Below, piece after piece: positions 9,702 to 18,938 of a DNA stretch of 64,000 bases. Every line of letters begins with the position of its first letter. Position 1 is the first letter of the stretch. Source of the stretch: Myxococcales bacterium (GTDB lineage: Bacteria; Myxococcota_A; Polyangia; Palsa-1104; JAEUJZ01); contig JAEUKA010000077.1 of assembly GCA_016794465.1 (NCBI GenBank), positions 1 to 64,000 on the forward strand, read 5' to 3'. The position numbers and the translations under genes are program-made. Under the pieces are notes generated by a model that had not been told where the DNA came from, ran no database searches, and saw only the letters and a list, made by a program, of their open reading frames with translations.

Positions 9702-11021
9702 CTAGGTGTTGCGGTGGCGCTCGACCAAGATGGCGGACAGAAACAGCAGCGCAGCGGCCACGACCGTCACGGCGCAGAAGCCGAAAAACAGGGTGCTCCA
9801 GCCGAAGCGCTCGCTGACCTTGGCGACGATGAGCGGGCTGAAGATGGCGCCAACCGAGCCCATGCCGTTGATGATGCCGGCGACCCGACCCGTGGCCGCG
9901 CGACCGCCGAGATCTTGCGACATCGTGCCCGAGAGCAGCGAGTCGGGGCCGAACAGCAAAAATCCGACGATGGCGAGGAGTGCTGCGTTCACGACCAGTC
10001 CGCGCCCGCCGAGTAGCTGATACGACACCAAGGCGACTCCGAGCAGCAGCATCGCCGGCACCGTTACCTTGAGCCGACTGTGACGGAAGTAGCGATCCGA
10101 GAGCCAGCCGACCGCCACCGAGCCGACGATTCCGCCGACCTCGAACGGGAGCGACAGGTAGCCGGCCTGCGCCTCGCTGTAGTGCAGGTGTTGCTTCAAA
10201 TAGAACGGCAGCCAAAACAGCAGGCTGTAGCGAATCAGCTTCAGTCCAAAATATGCCAGGCCGAGCGTCCACAGCACTTTCATCCGCAGCAGCTCAAACA
10301 GCGTCGGACCTTCGTCGGGCTGGTCGTCGGTGCGGACCGGCTGGTCGGGTCGCAGGCGAGTCAGCTCGGGCTCGACCGGGGGCAGGCCGCATTCTTCTGG
10401 TTTTTCGACGAGAAACAGCGCGATCAAGACGCCCACCACCACCACCCACAGCGCCGGTCCAAAGAACGCGCTGCGCCAGCCAAAGTGGGTCAGCAGAAAC
10501 GTCGCCAGCGCCGTCGCCAGAAGCCCGCCCACTTGGTAGTTGGTCGTCCACAGCCCCATCACTCGGCCTCGGCTGGTCGACGAAAAGAACGGCTGCATCG
10601 CCTTGACGTTGCCCGACCAGCCGGTCGACTGCAGAAAGCCATTGGCCACGAACGCGAGCGCAAACGGCAGCACCGCTGAGCTAGCTCCGAACACGAACGC
10701 TGTCAGCGCCGAGCCGATCATTCCGATGGAGAGCAGCTTGCGCGCGCCGATGCGATCCCCGACGGCCCCGCTCACGAACTGACCGAGCGCATAGGAAGCC
10801 AGGTACAGCGCCTCGATCGTGCCGAGCGCCGTCGTCGAGATGTGTAGCGTGTCGTAGAGCCGGCTCTTGACCACCGACAGATTTTTGCGAGTGAAGTAGT
10901 ACGAGGCGTAGCTGAGCCAGGTCAGCGCAAAGACCTGCAGCTGCAGTCGGGCCAGCTGTCGCTCAGCGAGGGAAGGCGGCGGCGATTGAGGGGCCGCCTG
11001 CGTGGATCTGACTGTCTGCAA
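9702..11021 (-). CDS. OPA-family organophosphate:phosphate antiporter (MFS)
   Basis: This is a 12-helix major facilitator protein of the organophosphate:Pi antiporter family (GlpT/UhpT/PgtP/SLC37 type), 439 residues. Helix 1 carries YASYYFTRKNLS, a conserved substrate-site segment of the family. The C-terminal half has LLFGPDSLLSGTMSQDLGG, which matches the GPxxLxxxxxxxDLGG motif of this group. Substrates of the family are glycerol-3-phosphate, hexose phosphates, phosphoglycerates or PEP. The upstream enolase suggests a glycolytic three-carbon phosphate, but that is inference. The start codon appears to be TTG at 11021 and no ribosome-binding site is obvious, so the N-terminus is uncertain. 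Confidence 0.8.
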   Translation of the reverse strand: MQTVRSTQAAPQSPPPSLAERQLARLQLQVFALTWLSYASYYFTRKNLSVVKSRLYDTLHISTTALGTIEALYLASYALGQFVSGAVGDRIGARKLLSIGMIGSALTAFVFGASSAVLPFALAFVANGFLQSTGWSGNVKAMQPFFSSTSRGRVMGLWTTNYQVGGLLATALATFLLTHFGWRSAFFGPALWVVVVGVLIALFLVEKPEECGLPPVEPELTRLRPDQPVRTDDQPDEGPTLFELLRMKVLWTLGLAYFGLKLIRYSLLFWLPFYLKQHLHYSEAQAGYLSLPFEVGGIVGSVAVGWLSDRYFRHSRLKVTVPAMLLLGVALVSYQLLGGRGLVVNAALLAIVGFLLFGPDSLLSGTMSQDLGGRAATGRVAGIINGMGSVGAIFSPLIVAKVSERFGWSTLFFGFCAVTVVAAALLFLSAILVERHRNT

Positions 11022-11045
11022 AGCGCCGCGACCATAGCGAAGCTT

Positions 11046-11103
11046 GCTCGCCAGGCAAATCGAAATCCTCGAGGAACGGCGCGTGGCTGCGTGGCTGGCG
11101 AGC
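11046..11103. other. Inverted repeat between enolase and antiporter genes
   Basis: GCTCGCCAG (11046-11054) and CTGGCGAGC (11095-11103) are perfect inverse complements separated by 40 nt. They fill the 83-nt gap between the enolase stop and the antiporter start. No T-tract follows. It could fold in the transcript between the two genes. Confidence 0.35.
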
Positions 11104-11104
11104 G

Positions 11105-12388
11105 CTAGCGGAGGGTGGGGAAGGCGGAGCGACCGGCGTAGCGAGCGGCAGCGCCGAGCTGCTCGTGGATGCGGAGCAGTTGGTTGTATTTGGCGATGCG
11201 CTCGGAGCGAGAAGCGGAGCCGGTCTTGATCTGGCCGGTGGACAGGGCGACGGCGAGGTCGGCGATGAAGGTGTCCTCGGTTTCGCCGGAGCGGTGCGAG
11301 ATGATGGCGGTGTAGCCTCGGTGCTTGGCGAGGTGAACCGCGTCGATGGTTTCCGACAGCGTGCCGATTTGATTGACCTTGATGAGGATCGAGTTGGCGA
11401 TGCCGCCGTCGAGTCCGCGCTGTAGGCGGGTCGGGTTGGTGACAAACAAGTCGTCGCCCACAAGCTGGATTTTGCGACCGAGTGCGTCGGTGAGCTGCTT
11501 CCAGCCGCTCCAGTCGTCTTCGGCCATGCCGTCTTCGATCGAACAGATCGGGTAGCGCCCGACAAGGTCGACATACCAGCTGACCAGCTCGCTTGAACTT
11601 AGCTCTTTGCCGTCGACTTTGTAGGCGCCGCGCTCGGCGGAATAGAACTCGCTGGCGGCCACGTCCATCGCGATGCCGACATCGACACCGGGCTTGTAGC
11701 CAGCCTTGGCAATCGCCGTCATGAGTGCTTCAAGCGCCGCTTCGTTGCGGGGCAGGGCGGGGGCAAAACCGCCTTCATCACCGACGGAAGTGGCCATTCC
11801 TTGGGCTTTGAGCACTTTTTTCAGGTGGTGAAAGATCTCGGCACCGGCACGCAGAGCTTCGGGGAACGATGAGGCACCGTACGGCACGACCATGAACTCT
11901 TGGACATCGAGCCCACTGTCGGCATGCGCGCCTCCATTGACCAAGTTGAGCAGTGGCACCGGTAGCAGCCGCGCCCCGACTCCACCCAGGTATCGGTACA
12001 GTGGCAGCTCATGTGCGTGGGCCACCGCTCGGGCCGCCGCCAGCGACACCGCCAAGATGGCGTTCGCACCCAGGCGCGCTTTGTTGGGTGTCCCGTCGAG
12101 CTGGAGCATCGCCAAGTCGAGCGCCCCCTGGTTTTTGGCATCCATTCCCAGGATCGCCGGCTCGATGATGTCGACGATGTTTTGGATCGCGCGCAGGACG
12201 CCCTTGCCCAGGTAACGGCCAGCGTCTCCGTCGCGTAGCTCCAGGGCTTCATGGGTTCCAGTCGATGCTCCCGAGGGCACGGCCGCACGACCTTCGGCGC
12301 CTCCAGATAGCTCGACCTCGACTTCGACGGTCGGATTGCCGCGCGAATCGAGGATCTCGCGGGCGGTAAGCTGGGTGATCTCGGTCAT
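11105..12388 (-). CDS. eno: Enolase
   Basis: This enzyme interconverts 2-phosphoglycerate and phosphoenolpyruvate in glycolysis. The 427-residue length is standard. Visible landmarks are AREILDSRGNPTVEVE at the N-terminus, the SGASTGTHEALELRD loop, the metal-binding region SIEDGMAEDDW, GDDLFVTN, the catalytic lysine in ILIKVNQIGT, and the C-terminal SHRSGETED. The start ATG at 12388 has AAGGAG upstream. The antiporter follows on the same strand after 83 nt. Confidence 0.98.
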   Translation of the reverse strand: MTEITQLTAREILDSRGNPTVEVEVELSGGAEGRAAVPSGASTGTHEALELRDGDAGRYLGKGVLRAIQNIVDIIEPAILGMDAKNQGALDLAMLQLDGTPNKARLGANAILAVSLAAARAVAHAHELPLYRYLGGVGARLLPVPLLNLVNGGAHADSGLDVQEFMVVPYGASSFPEALRAGAEIFHHLKKVLKAQGMATSVGDEGGFAPALPRNEAALEALMTAIAKAGYKPGVDVGIAMDVAASEFYSAERGAYKVDGKELSSSELVSWYVDLVGRYPICSIEDGMAEDDWSGWKQLTDALGRKIQLVGDDLFVTNPTRLQRGLDGGIANSILIKVNQIGTLSETIDAVHLAKHRGYTAIISHRSGETEDTFIADLAVALSTGQIKTGSASRSERIAKYNQLLRIHEQLGAAARYAGRSAFPTLR

Positions 12389-12597
12389 TGATGGCTCCTT
12401 GGGACCTGGGTAGTCAGGCTCAGCGACGGAAGCATCGCACCTTCCCGCGCACTGATCAATGCGCTTGCGGCCCCGCTGTGTGAATCGTGTGAGCAGCCCC
12501 GGTGGCGTCTTGCCGGTGGACGGAACCGTGGGCCGATTTGTTACCTACAGATTTGAAAGACAGATTTCGTTTTATTTTCGCTGTAAACTGATGCGCG

Positions 12598-14286
12598 ATG
12601 AACCACATCGTCCGTGGGCGTTTGCTCATTAACGTCACCCTTGCGGCGCTGCTGCTGGGTCTGCTGTTCGTGGTGTCGCGCGACGCCCAGGCTGCTGCGT
12701 GGCCCATCTCGGCCGTGGTCGTCATTGTGATCGCGGTCAACATTGCGCTGCAGGTTCGGACCGGGGCCCAGGTCGTCGAGCTGCGTTCGGCGATGAATCG
12801 GCTCGTCGGTGGCGAGTTCGAGGAGCCGGTTCCGCTCGGTGCCGATGAGCCACTCGGGAGCATCGCGGACCTGATGGAGCGACTGCGCAAGCTGCTCTAT
12901 CAGCGCTATCAGGATCTCTCGCGGCAGCTCGGTACGCAGGCGAAGACCAGCGGCGATCTCAACAGTGTGCTCGCCGATCTGCGCAACACCATCGGCCAGC
13001 AGATGCACGCGCTGGAGGAAACCAGTGCGTCGCTGCACGAGATGACCACCTCGGCCAAGCAGATTGCCCAGTCGGTCGAGACGCTGGCCCGAGGCGCCGA
13101 AGAGTCGAGCTCGTCGATCTTGGAGATGGCCGCGTCGAACGACGAGGTCGCCGAGAACATGGTCAACCTCGCGGGCGCGGTGCAGGAGTCGGCCACGTCG
13201 ATCGAGGAGATGACCTACTCGATTCGCGAGGTCGCCAAGAACGTCGAAGCGCTGTCAGCAACGGCAGAAGAGACAAGCTCGTCGATGAACGAGATGGATA
13301 TCTCGATTCGTCAGGTCGAAAACAACGCCAATGAGACGGCACGGCTGTCGGAAGAGGTGAGTCGCGCCGCCGGACTCGGAGCCCAAGCCATCACGTCGAC
13401 CATCGACGGCATGAACAAGATCAAGGGCTACTCCGAAGGCACGGTGCGCGTCATTGCTCGACTCGGTGACAAGATTGGCGAGATCGACAAGATCCTCCGC
13501 ATCATCGACGACGTAGCCGAGCAGACCAACCTGCTGGCGCTCAACGCCGCCATCATCGCTGCCCAGGCTGGCGAGCATGGCAAAGGCTTCGCCGTCGTCG
13601 CCGATGAGATCAAAGACCTCGCCGAGCGTTCGTCGGCCAGCACCAAAGACATCGGCGAGCTGATCAAGAGCGTGCAGGCCGAGTCGCGCAACGCCATCGA
13701 TGCCGTCGAGCGCGGCGCCAAAGCCGTCGATGAAGGCGTCAAGGTCAGCCACCAAGCCGAAGAAGCCCTGCGCAAGATCCTCGAAGCCGCCGAGCGTGCG
13801 ACCCAGATGGTGCGCGACATCGCCCGCGCCACCGTCGAGCAGGCCCGTGGTAGCAAGCAGGTCACCGACGCCATCGGCTCGATCGCCGAGACGGTGCAGC
13901 AGATCGCCACCGCCACCAGCGAGCAAGCGCGCGGCTCGGAGCAGATCCTGAAGGCCGCCGAGCGGATGAAGAACATCACCAAGCACGTCGAGCGCTCGTC
14001 GCAAGAACAGACGCGAGGCAGCAAGCAGATCACCCGCTCGATTGAGTCGATCAGTGAGATGGTGTCGCACCTGCACACCGCGCAGCGAGAACAGACCAAG
14101 GGTGGCGATCAGATCCTCCAAGCGATTGAGGCGCTCCGGGAGCTGGCCCGCAACCAAGAGACGCGACTTGGGGAGTTCCATCGCTCGATTGAGGTCATTG
14201 CCCGCACCGCCGAGGCCCTGAGCACGCTCGCGCAGGCTCGTCATCGAGTGGTGCTGCAGCGCGATGGCGAGGACGACGAGATCTAA
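12598..14286 (+). CDS. Methyl-accepting chemotaxis protein
   Basis: This is a 562-residue chemoreceptor. Two membrane helices close together at the N-terminus (about residues 9-27 and 36-53) leave almost no periplasmic sensor, so the signal must be sensed in the membrane or cytoplasm. A HAMP-like stretch follows, then a long coiled coil. The signalling hairpin tip is around residues 300-340 (EQTNLLALNAAIIAAQAGEHGKGFAVVADEI). The second half has repeated EQ/ARGS/KQI heptads. No che genes are adjacent, so it must couple to a chemosensory system elsewhere. The start ATG is at 12598; TAAACT at 12584-12589 could be a -10 element only 8 nt before it. Confidence 0.93.
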   Translation: MNHIVRGRLLINVTLAALLLGLLFVVSRDAQAAAWPISAVVVIVIAVNIALQVRTGAQVVELRSAMNRLVGGEFEEPVPLGADEPLGSIADLMERLRKLLYQRYQDLSRQLGTQAKTSGDLNSVLADLRNTIGQQMHALEETSASLHEMTTSAKQIAQSVETLARGAEESSSSILEMAASNDEVAENMVNLAGAVQESATSIEEMTYSIREVAKNVEALSATAEETSSSMNEMDISIRQVENNANETARLSEEVSRAAGLGAQAITSTIDGMNKIKGYSEGTVRVIARLGDKIGEIDKILRIIDDVAEQTNLLALNAAIIAAQAGEHGKGFAVVADEIKDLAERSSASTKDIGELIKSVQAESRNAIDAVERGAKAVDEGVKVSHQAEEALRKILEAAERATQMVRDIARATVEQARGSKQVTDAIGSIAETVQQIATATSEQARGSEQILKAAERMKNITKHVERSSQEQTRGSKQITRSIESISEMVSHLHTAQREQTKGGDQILQAIEALRELARNQETRLGEFHRSIEVIARTAEALSTLAQARHRVVLQRDGEDDEI

Positions 14287-14385
14287 CTTCTCGACGAGCC
14301 GCGTCTGCACTGTTGTCCTGCCCCCGCTCCCGATTGCTTTCCGTGCGTGAAGATGGAGCGGAAAGTGGCACAATAGCGCCTCACG

Positions 14386-16584
14386 ATGAGCTCCCAATCC
14401 CAGACCTCGTCCACCCCCAGTCCGTCCGTCGGGCGGGCGGTGGTGCCGCAGCTGCGGGGTCGCCTTGGCTCCGACGAAGGATCGAGCGAGCTGTCGCGCT
14501 ATGTTGGAGTGCTGTGGGAGCGACGGTGGGCGGTGGTGCTGATGCTGGTGCTGTGGCCGACGCTGGCAGCGCTGTGGACGCAGTCGCAGCCGCGCATCTA
14601 CGAGACGCGAGCGAGCATTCTCGTCGAGGCGAGTGTGCCGCAGGTGCTTGGCAGCGCCGTCCAAGATGTCGTCGATCCGACGCCGGCGAACTATTACCTG
14701 ATGCAGGACTTTCTGCAGACCAGTCGCAAGGTCCTGACCTCGGACTCGCTGGCTCGACGGGTGGCAGCGCGGCTGAAGCTGACGACGGTACCCGGCTTTT
14801 ATCCCGGCGGGAAGCTGCCGCAGAGTCTCGACGAAGCCGGGGAAGCGCTGCTGAACTATTACACCGCCGACGTGGTGGCTGAGACGCGGGTGCTGCTGCT
14901 GACGGCGCGTCACACCGAGCCCGCGTGGGCGAAGAAGATCTCGGATGCGGTGGCCGATGAGTTCGTCGCGGACGCGGCGCAGACCCGAGAGGTCGTCAAT
15001 CAGCGCACCACCGAGCAGCTGGCCGACGAGCTGGATCGACTGCGCAGGTCGCTACACGACGCGGAAGTGGCGCTGTACGACTTCAAGTCGAAGCACGATC
15101 TGCTGACGGTGAGCATGGAAGATCGTGCCAACCAAGTGGCCCGTCAGATCGACAAGTACACCGATGCGCTCACCGAGGTGAAGCTGCGCAAGATGCAGCG
15201 CCAGAGCCAGCTGACCGAGCTGCGCAAGCTCAAAGAGCTGGACGCGCTGCACGTGCCGGTGCTGGGGATTGACATGCCGCAGCTGCTCGGTGACTTGCGG
15301 CGCGCCTATACCGAGGAACAGCGACGGCTGGCCGAGCTCCGGTCGCGCTACCAAGACACCCACCCGCAGGTCCAGCAGCAGTCGTCGAAGGTTGAGCAGA
15401 TCTTGCGCGAGCTGTCTCGTGAGGTCGAGGTGGCGCTGTCAGCGTCGCAGATTCGCTACAACGAAGCGCTCTCCGACGAGCAGAAAGTGCTGACCGAGCT
15501 GGCCCAGATGAAGCAAGAAGGCATGCGGCTGTCGCGGCTGGAGATTGACTACAACAAACTTAAGCGTGATGCCGACAGTCTTCAGAAGCAGTACAACCTG
15601 ATCCTCAATCGCAGCAAAGAGAGCGGGATGGTCGGGCGGCTGCGGCTGTCGAACATCAAAGTGCTCGACTATGCGCGAACGCCGAAGGTGCCGGTCAGTC
15701 CTCGGGTGCGGGTGGTGCTGGCGCTGGCGGTGATTTTGGCGCTGCTGCTCGGGGTGCTGCTGGCGTTTGTGTTTGATGCGCTCGACCGAACGGTGAAGGC
15801 GCCGCAGGACATCGAGACGCACCTGGGGCTGCCGCTGCTCGGGATGTTGCCGAGCTTTGCGCAGGACAGCCGGGGTCGCCATCCGCCGGACTTGTATGTG
15901 GCGTATCATCCGCGCTCGACGGTGGCAGAGGCGTGTCGGGCGATTCGCACCAACCTGATGTTTGCCGGCGCCGATCAGACGCTACAGACGCTGCTGCTTA
16001 CCTCGTCGCTGCCTCGGGAGGGCAAGACGCTGTGCTGTGTCAGCCTGGGCACGGTGCTGGCGAAGTCGGGAGCGCGGACGCTGATCATCGACTGTGACCT
16101 GCGGCGACCGAGGATTGCGCGGGCTTTTGGGATCAGTGCGACGCTGGGGCTGACCAGTGTGCTCGTCGGGGAAGTGTCGCTTGACGAGGCGATTCGTTCT
16201 TCGGAAGTTGAAAATCTGTCGGTGCTGCCAGCGGGACCGACGCCGCCGAATCCAGCCGAGCTGCTCAATGGTCAGCACTTCCGCAAGCTGCTCGCCGAGG
16301 TCCGGACGCGCTTTGATCGGGTGCTGATCGACTCACCTCCGGCGGTACCGGTCACTGACCCGGCGATCTTGGCGACGCTCGTCGACGGTGTGCTGCTGAT
16401 TGTCCGCCACGGCAAGACCCCGCGTGAGGCCGCCACCCGAGCCGCGCAGCACATGCTCGATGTCGGGGGCCGCATCGTCGGAGTGGTCCTCAATGCCATC
16501 GATGTCAGCGGCAAGGGCTATCGGTCCTACTACGGCCACTACAGCGAATACAAAGCCGACGAACCCGACACCACCGCAAAGTGA
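14386..16584 (+). CDS. Wzc-type polysaccharide chain-length/tyrosine kinase
   Basis: This 732-residue inner-membrane protein combines a Wzz-type chain-length domain with a bacterial tyrosine kinase. The first membrane helix lies at about residues 50-68, followed by a long periplasmic coiled coil and a second helix near 440-465. The cytoplasmic kinase has Walker A SSLPREGKT (Lys547), Walker A' LIIDCDLRRPR and Walker B VLIDSPPA. The C-terminus carries the autophosphorylated tyrosine cluster GYRSYYGHYSEY. These proteins control export and length of exopolysaccharide or capsule. No glycosyltransferase, Wzx, Wzy or Wza gene is adjacent, so it is an orphan here. Walker A has Arg where Gly is usual (PREGKT rather than PGEGKT). 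Confidence 0.88.
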   Translation: MSSQSQTSSTPSPSVGRAVVPQLRGRLGSDEGSSELSRYVGVLWERRWAVVLMLVLWPTLAALWTQSQPRIYETRASILVEASVPQVLGSAVQDVVDPTPANYYLMQDFLQTSRKVLTSDSLARRVAARLKLTTVPGFYPGGKLPQSLDEAGEALLNYYTADVVAETRVLLLTARHTEPAWAKKISDAVADEFVADAAQTREVVNQRTTEQLADELDRLRRSLHDAEVALYDFKSKHDLLTVSMEDRANQVARQIDKYTDALTEVKLRKMQRQSQLTELRKLKELDALHVPVLGIDMPQLLGDLRRAYTEEQRRLAELRSRYQDTHPQVQQQSSKVEQILRELSREVEVALSASQIRYNEALSDEQKVLTELAQMKQEGMRLSRLEIDYNKLKRDADSLQKQYNLILNRSKESGMVGRLRLSNIKVLDYARTPKVPVSPRVRVVLALAVILALLLGVLLAFVFDALDRTVKAPQDIETHLGLPLLGMLPSFAQDSRGRHPPDLYVAYHPRSTVAEACRAIRTNLMFAGADQTLQTLLLTSSLPREGKTLCCVSLGTVLAKSGARTLIIDCDLRRPRIARAFGISATLGLTSVLVGEVSLDEAIRSSEVENLSVLPAGPTPPNPAELLNGQHFRKLLAEVRTRFDRVLIDSPPAVPVTDPAILATLVDGVLLIVRHGKTPREAATRAAQHMLDVGGRIVGVVLNAIDVSGKGYRSYYGHYSEYKADEPDTTAK

Positions 16585-16600
16585 GTCGGACGGCTCAGGC

Positions 16601-16609
16601 TGCTATCAT
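16601..16609 (+). promoter_or_regulatory. Extended -10 promoter element for ligA
   Basis: TGC followed by TATCAT (five of six matches to TATAAT) forms an extended -10. No good -35 was found. It would give a leader of about 39 nt, containing GAGGAG at 16643-16648 ahead of the GTG start. Confidence 0.45.
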
Positions 16610-16654
16610 GGCCCCACGCAAGTTTGGGCAACCTGAACAGTTGAGGAGTCGCTT

Positions 16655-18781
16655 GTGAGCGCGAAGAAAAAGGGTGCATCGAAGGCCGCAACGGGAACTT
16701 CGGCTTCTGGGGTCGAAAAGGTCGAGGCCAAGGCAACCGCTGGCCTGTTTGGCAGCGACGGGAATCGTGACGAGTATCTGGCACTGGTCGCGGAGCTGCT
16801 CGAGCACGATCGTCGCTACTACGTCGACAACGACCCGAGCATCGCTGACTTCGAGTACGACCAAAAAAAGAAGCAGCTGGAGGCGATCGAGGCGGCGCAT
16901 CCCGACTGGGTGGTCGCACACTCTCCGACACGTAGGGTCGGCCACACCCCGCTGTCCGGTTTTGTCAAGGTCGAGCGCGCGGTGGCGATGCTGTCACTCG
17001 ACAACACCTACTCGGCGGGCGACCTGACCGACTTTTTTGGACGGGTGGTGCGGGGGCTGCAAGGCGCTGGCGATCGGCGCTCTCCCGAGCTGGTCGTCGA
17101 GCCCAAGATCGATGGCATCGGCATCGAGCTGACCTACAAAGCGGGCGTGTTCGTGCTCGGGGCGACGCGGGGCGACGGGCTGATCGGCGAAGACGTGACG
17201 CAGAACCTGCGCACGGTGAAGAACCTGCCGATGATCCTCAAAGAAAAGGTCGATCTGCTGGTGCGGGGCGAGGTCTATATGCCGCGCGAGGCCTTCGACA
17301 AGCTCAACGTCGAGCGGCTGGCGGCAGGTGAGGAGCCGTTCAAAAATCCGCGCAATGCCACTGGCGGGACGCTCAAGCAGCTCGACTCACGGATCGTCGC
17401 CAAGCGGCCGCTGCGTGTCCTGGTCTATGAAGTGGTCGGTGACGCGCCGGGGATTGCCACTCACAGCGGGCTTCTCGACTACTTGCGGCGGCTCGGGCTG
17501 CCGGTCTATCCCGATACCAAGACCGTCGGTAGCCTCGATGCGCTGCTCAAAGAGGTGACGGTGTGGCAGGACAAGCGGGCGAGCTTGCCGTTCGAGGTTG
17601 ATGGGCTGGTGCTCAAAGTGAACGACCTCGGACAGCGAGAGCAGCTTGGCTTTACGGCGCGGGCACCGAGGTGGGCGATTGCCTACAAGTTTCCCGCGCA
17701 GCAAGCGACGACCAAGCTGCTGGATGTCGAGCTCGGCGTTGGTAGAACCGGTGTGGTGACGCCGGTGGCGGTGCTGCAGCCGGTCGAGCTGGCGGGGACG
17801 ACCGTCTCACGCGCGTCGATGCACAACTGGGATCAGATGAGCCGGCTCGGGGTGATGGTCGGCGACTTCGTGCTCGTCGAGAAAGCCGGTGAGATCATTC
17901 CGCAGATCCTCGCCGTCGTCAAAGAGCGTCGCCAAGGTCGTGAGTCCGAGCTGCGGCCGATTCCTCCCCCGACGAAGTGCCCCGAGTGTGGCGATACCCT
18001 GATCAAGCGGCCCGGCGAGGTGGCGCTGCGCTGTCCGAATACCAAGCCGTGTCCTCGGCAGCTGCGCGAGGCGGTCACGTTCTTCTGCAACCGCGACGCG
18101 ATGAACATCACGGGCCTCGGTGACAAGCTCGTCGAGTCGCTGGTGACAGCAGGGCTGATCAAAGATCTGGCCGATCTGTTTGCCCTGACGCGGGCTGCGC
18201 TGCTGCGACTGCCTCGCCTTGGTGAAAAGAGCGTCGACAATGTCCTGGCCGCGATTGCCACCGGGCGGACCGAGGCCACACTCTCGCGATTTTTGACGGC
18301 GCTCGGGATTCCCGGGATTGGCTGGGTGTGGGCGCAGAAGATCGCCGAGCAGTACAGCTCACTCGATAGCTTGCTCAAGGCCGATCCTGAGGCGGTGTAT
18401 CGCGACCTCGTGGGAATTCATGGCTTTGGTGACGAGCGGGCCGGAGCGGTGCGTGACTACCTGAGCGATCCACAGACCCAGGCGCTGCTGCGCAAGTTCA
18501 TCACGCTCGGGCTATCGCCAAATGAGCCGGTGGTGTCGACGGGACCGCTGCTCGGCAAGACGTTCTGCATCACCGGAACGCTGTCGAAGCCGCGCGGTGA
18601 CTTTCAAAAGCGCATCGAGGCCGCTGGCGGCAAGTTCACCTCGTCGGTAACGAAGAAGACCAGCTACTTGGTGATTGGCGCTGATCCCGGGGAAGACAAG
18701 CGCACGGCTGCGACCAAGCATGGCGTTCCGATCTTGGAAGAAGCGGCGCTGGAAGCCCTGCTCAGCGGCAAGTCACCGTAG
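16655..18781 (+). CDS. ligA: NAD-dependent DNA ligase
   Basis: LigA seals nicks in DNA during replication and repair using NAD+. The domains appear in order: Ia/adenylation domain with the active-site lysine in EPKIDGIG (Lys151), OB fold, a four-cysteine zinc finger (CPECGD ... RCPNTKPC), helix-hairpin-helix repeats, and a C-terminal BRCT domain (TGTLSKPRGDFQKRIEAAGGK). The start is GTG at 16655 with GAGGAG 6 nt upstream. The first 35 or so residues (Lys/Ala/Ser rich) extend beyond the usual N-terminus and look disordered. 708 residues. Confidence 0.97.
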   Translation: MSAKKKGASKAATGTSASGVEKVEAKATAGLFGSDGNRDEYLALVAELLEHDRRYYVDNDPSIADFEYDQKKKQLEAIEAAHPDWVVAHSPTRRVGHTPLSGFVKVERAVAMLSLDNTYSAGDLTDFFGRVVRGLQGAGDRRSPELVVEPKIDGIGIELTYKAGVFVLGATRGDGLIGEDVTQNLRTVKNLPMILKEKVDLLVRGEVYMPREAFDKLNVERLAAGEEPFKNPRNATGGTLKQLDSRIVAKRPLRVLVYEVVGDAPGIATHSGLLDYLRRLGLPVYPDTKTVGSLDALLKEVTVWQDKRASLPFEVDGLVLKVNDLGQREQLGFTARAPRWAIAYKFPAQQATTKLLDVELGVGRTGVVTPVAVLQPVELAGTTVSRASMHNWDQMSRLGVMVGDFVLVEKAGEIIPQILAVVKERRQGRESELRPIPPPTKCPECGDTLIKRPGEVALRCPNTKPCPRQLREAVTFFCNRDAMNITGLGDKLVESLVTAGLIKDLADLFALTRAALLRLPRLGEKSVDNVLAAIATGRTEATLSRFLTALGIPGIGWVWAQKIAEQYSSLDSLLKADPEAVYRDLVGIHGFGDERAGAVRDYLSDPQTQALLRKFITLGLSPNEPVVSTGPLLGKTFCITGTLSKPRGDFQKRIEAAGGKFTSSVTKKTSYLVIGADPGEDKRTAATKHGVPILEEAALEALLSGKSP

Positions 18782-18893
18782 CAGCGGCCAGCGGTCCTTA
18801 TCACCCGGGGGAAAGTTCGGACTTGACCCTACCGCCCAAGCTGCGGGAGACAGTCGTTGCGATGTCGCACTTTCGCGCAGCGCAACCCGTGAT

Positions 18894-18899
18894 CATAAT
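18894..18899 (+). promoter_or_regulatory. -10-like element upstream of BI-1 gene
   Basis: CATAAT matches five of six bases of the -10 consensus and lies 39 nt before the ATG at 18939. The corresponding -35 region is poor, so the assignment is tentative. Confidence 0.3.
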
Positions 18900-18938
18900 A
18901 GACGGGCAAGCAACGCAACCCTCCATGGAGAGATGACC

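Noticed and set aside
13255..14913. Minus-strand open frame of about 550 codons
   Set aside because: It is the mirror of the chemoreceptor and tyrosine-kinase reading frames; no recognisable motif or start site.
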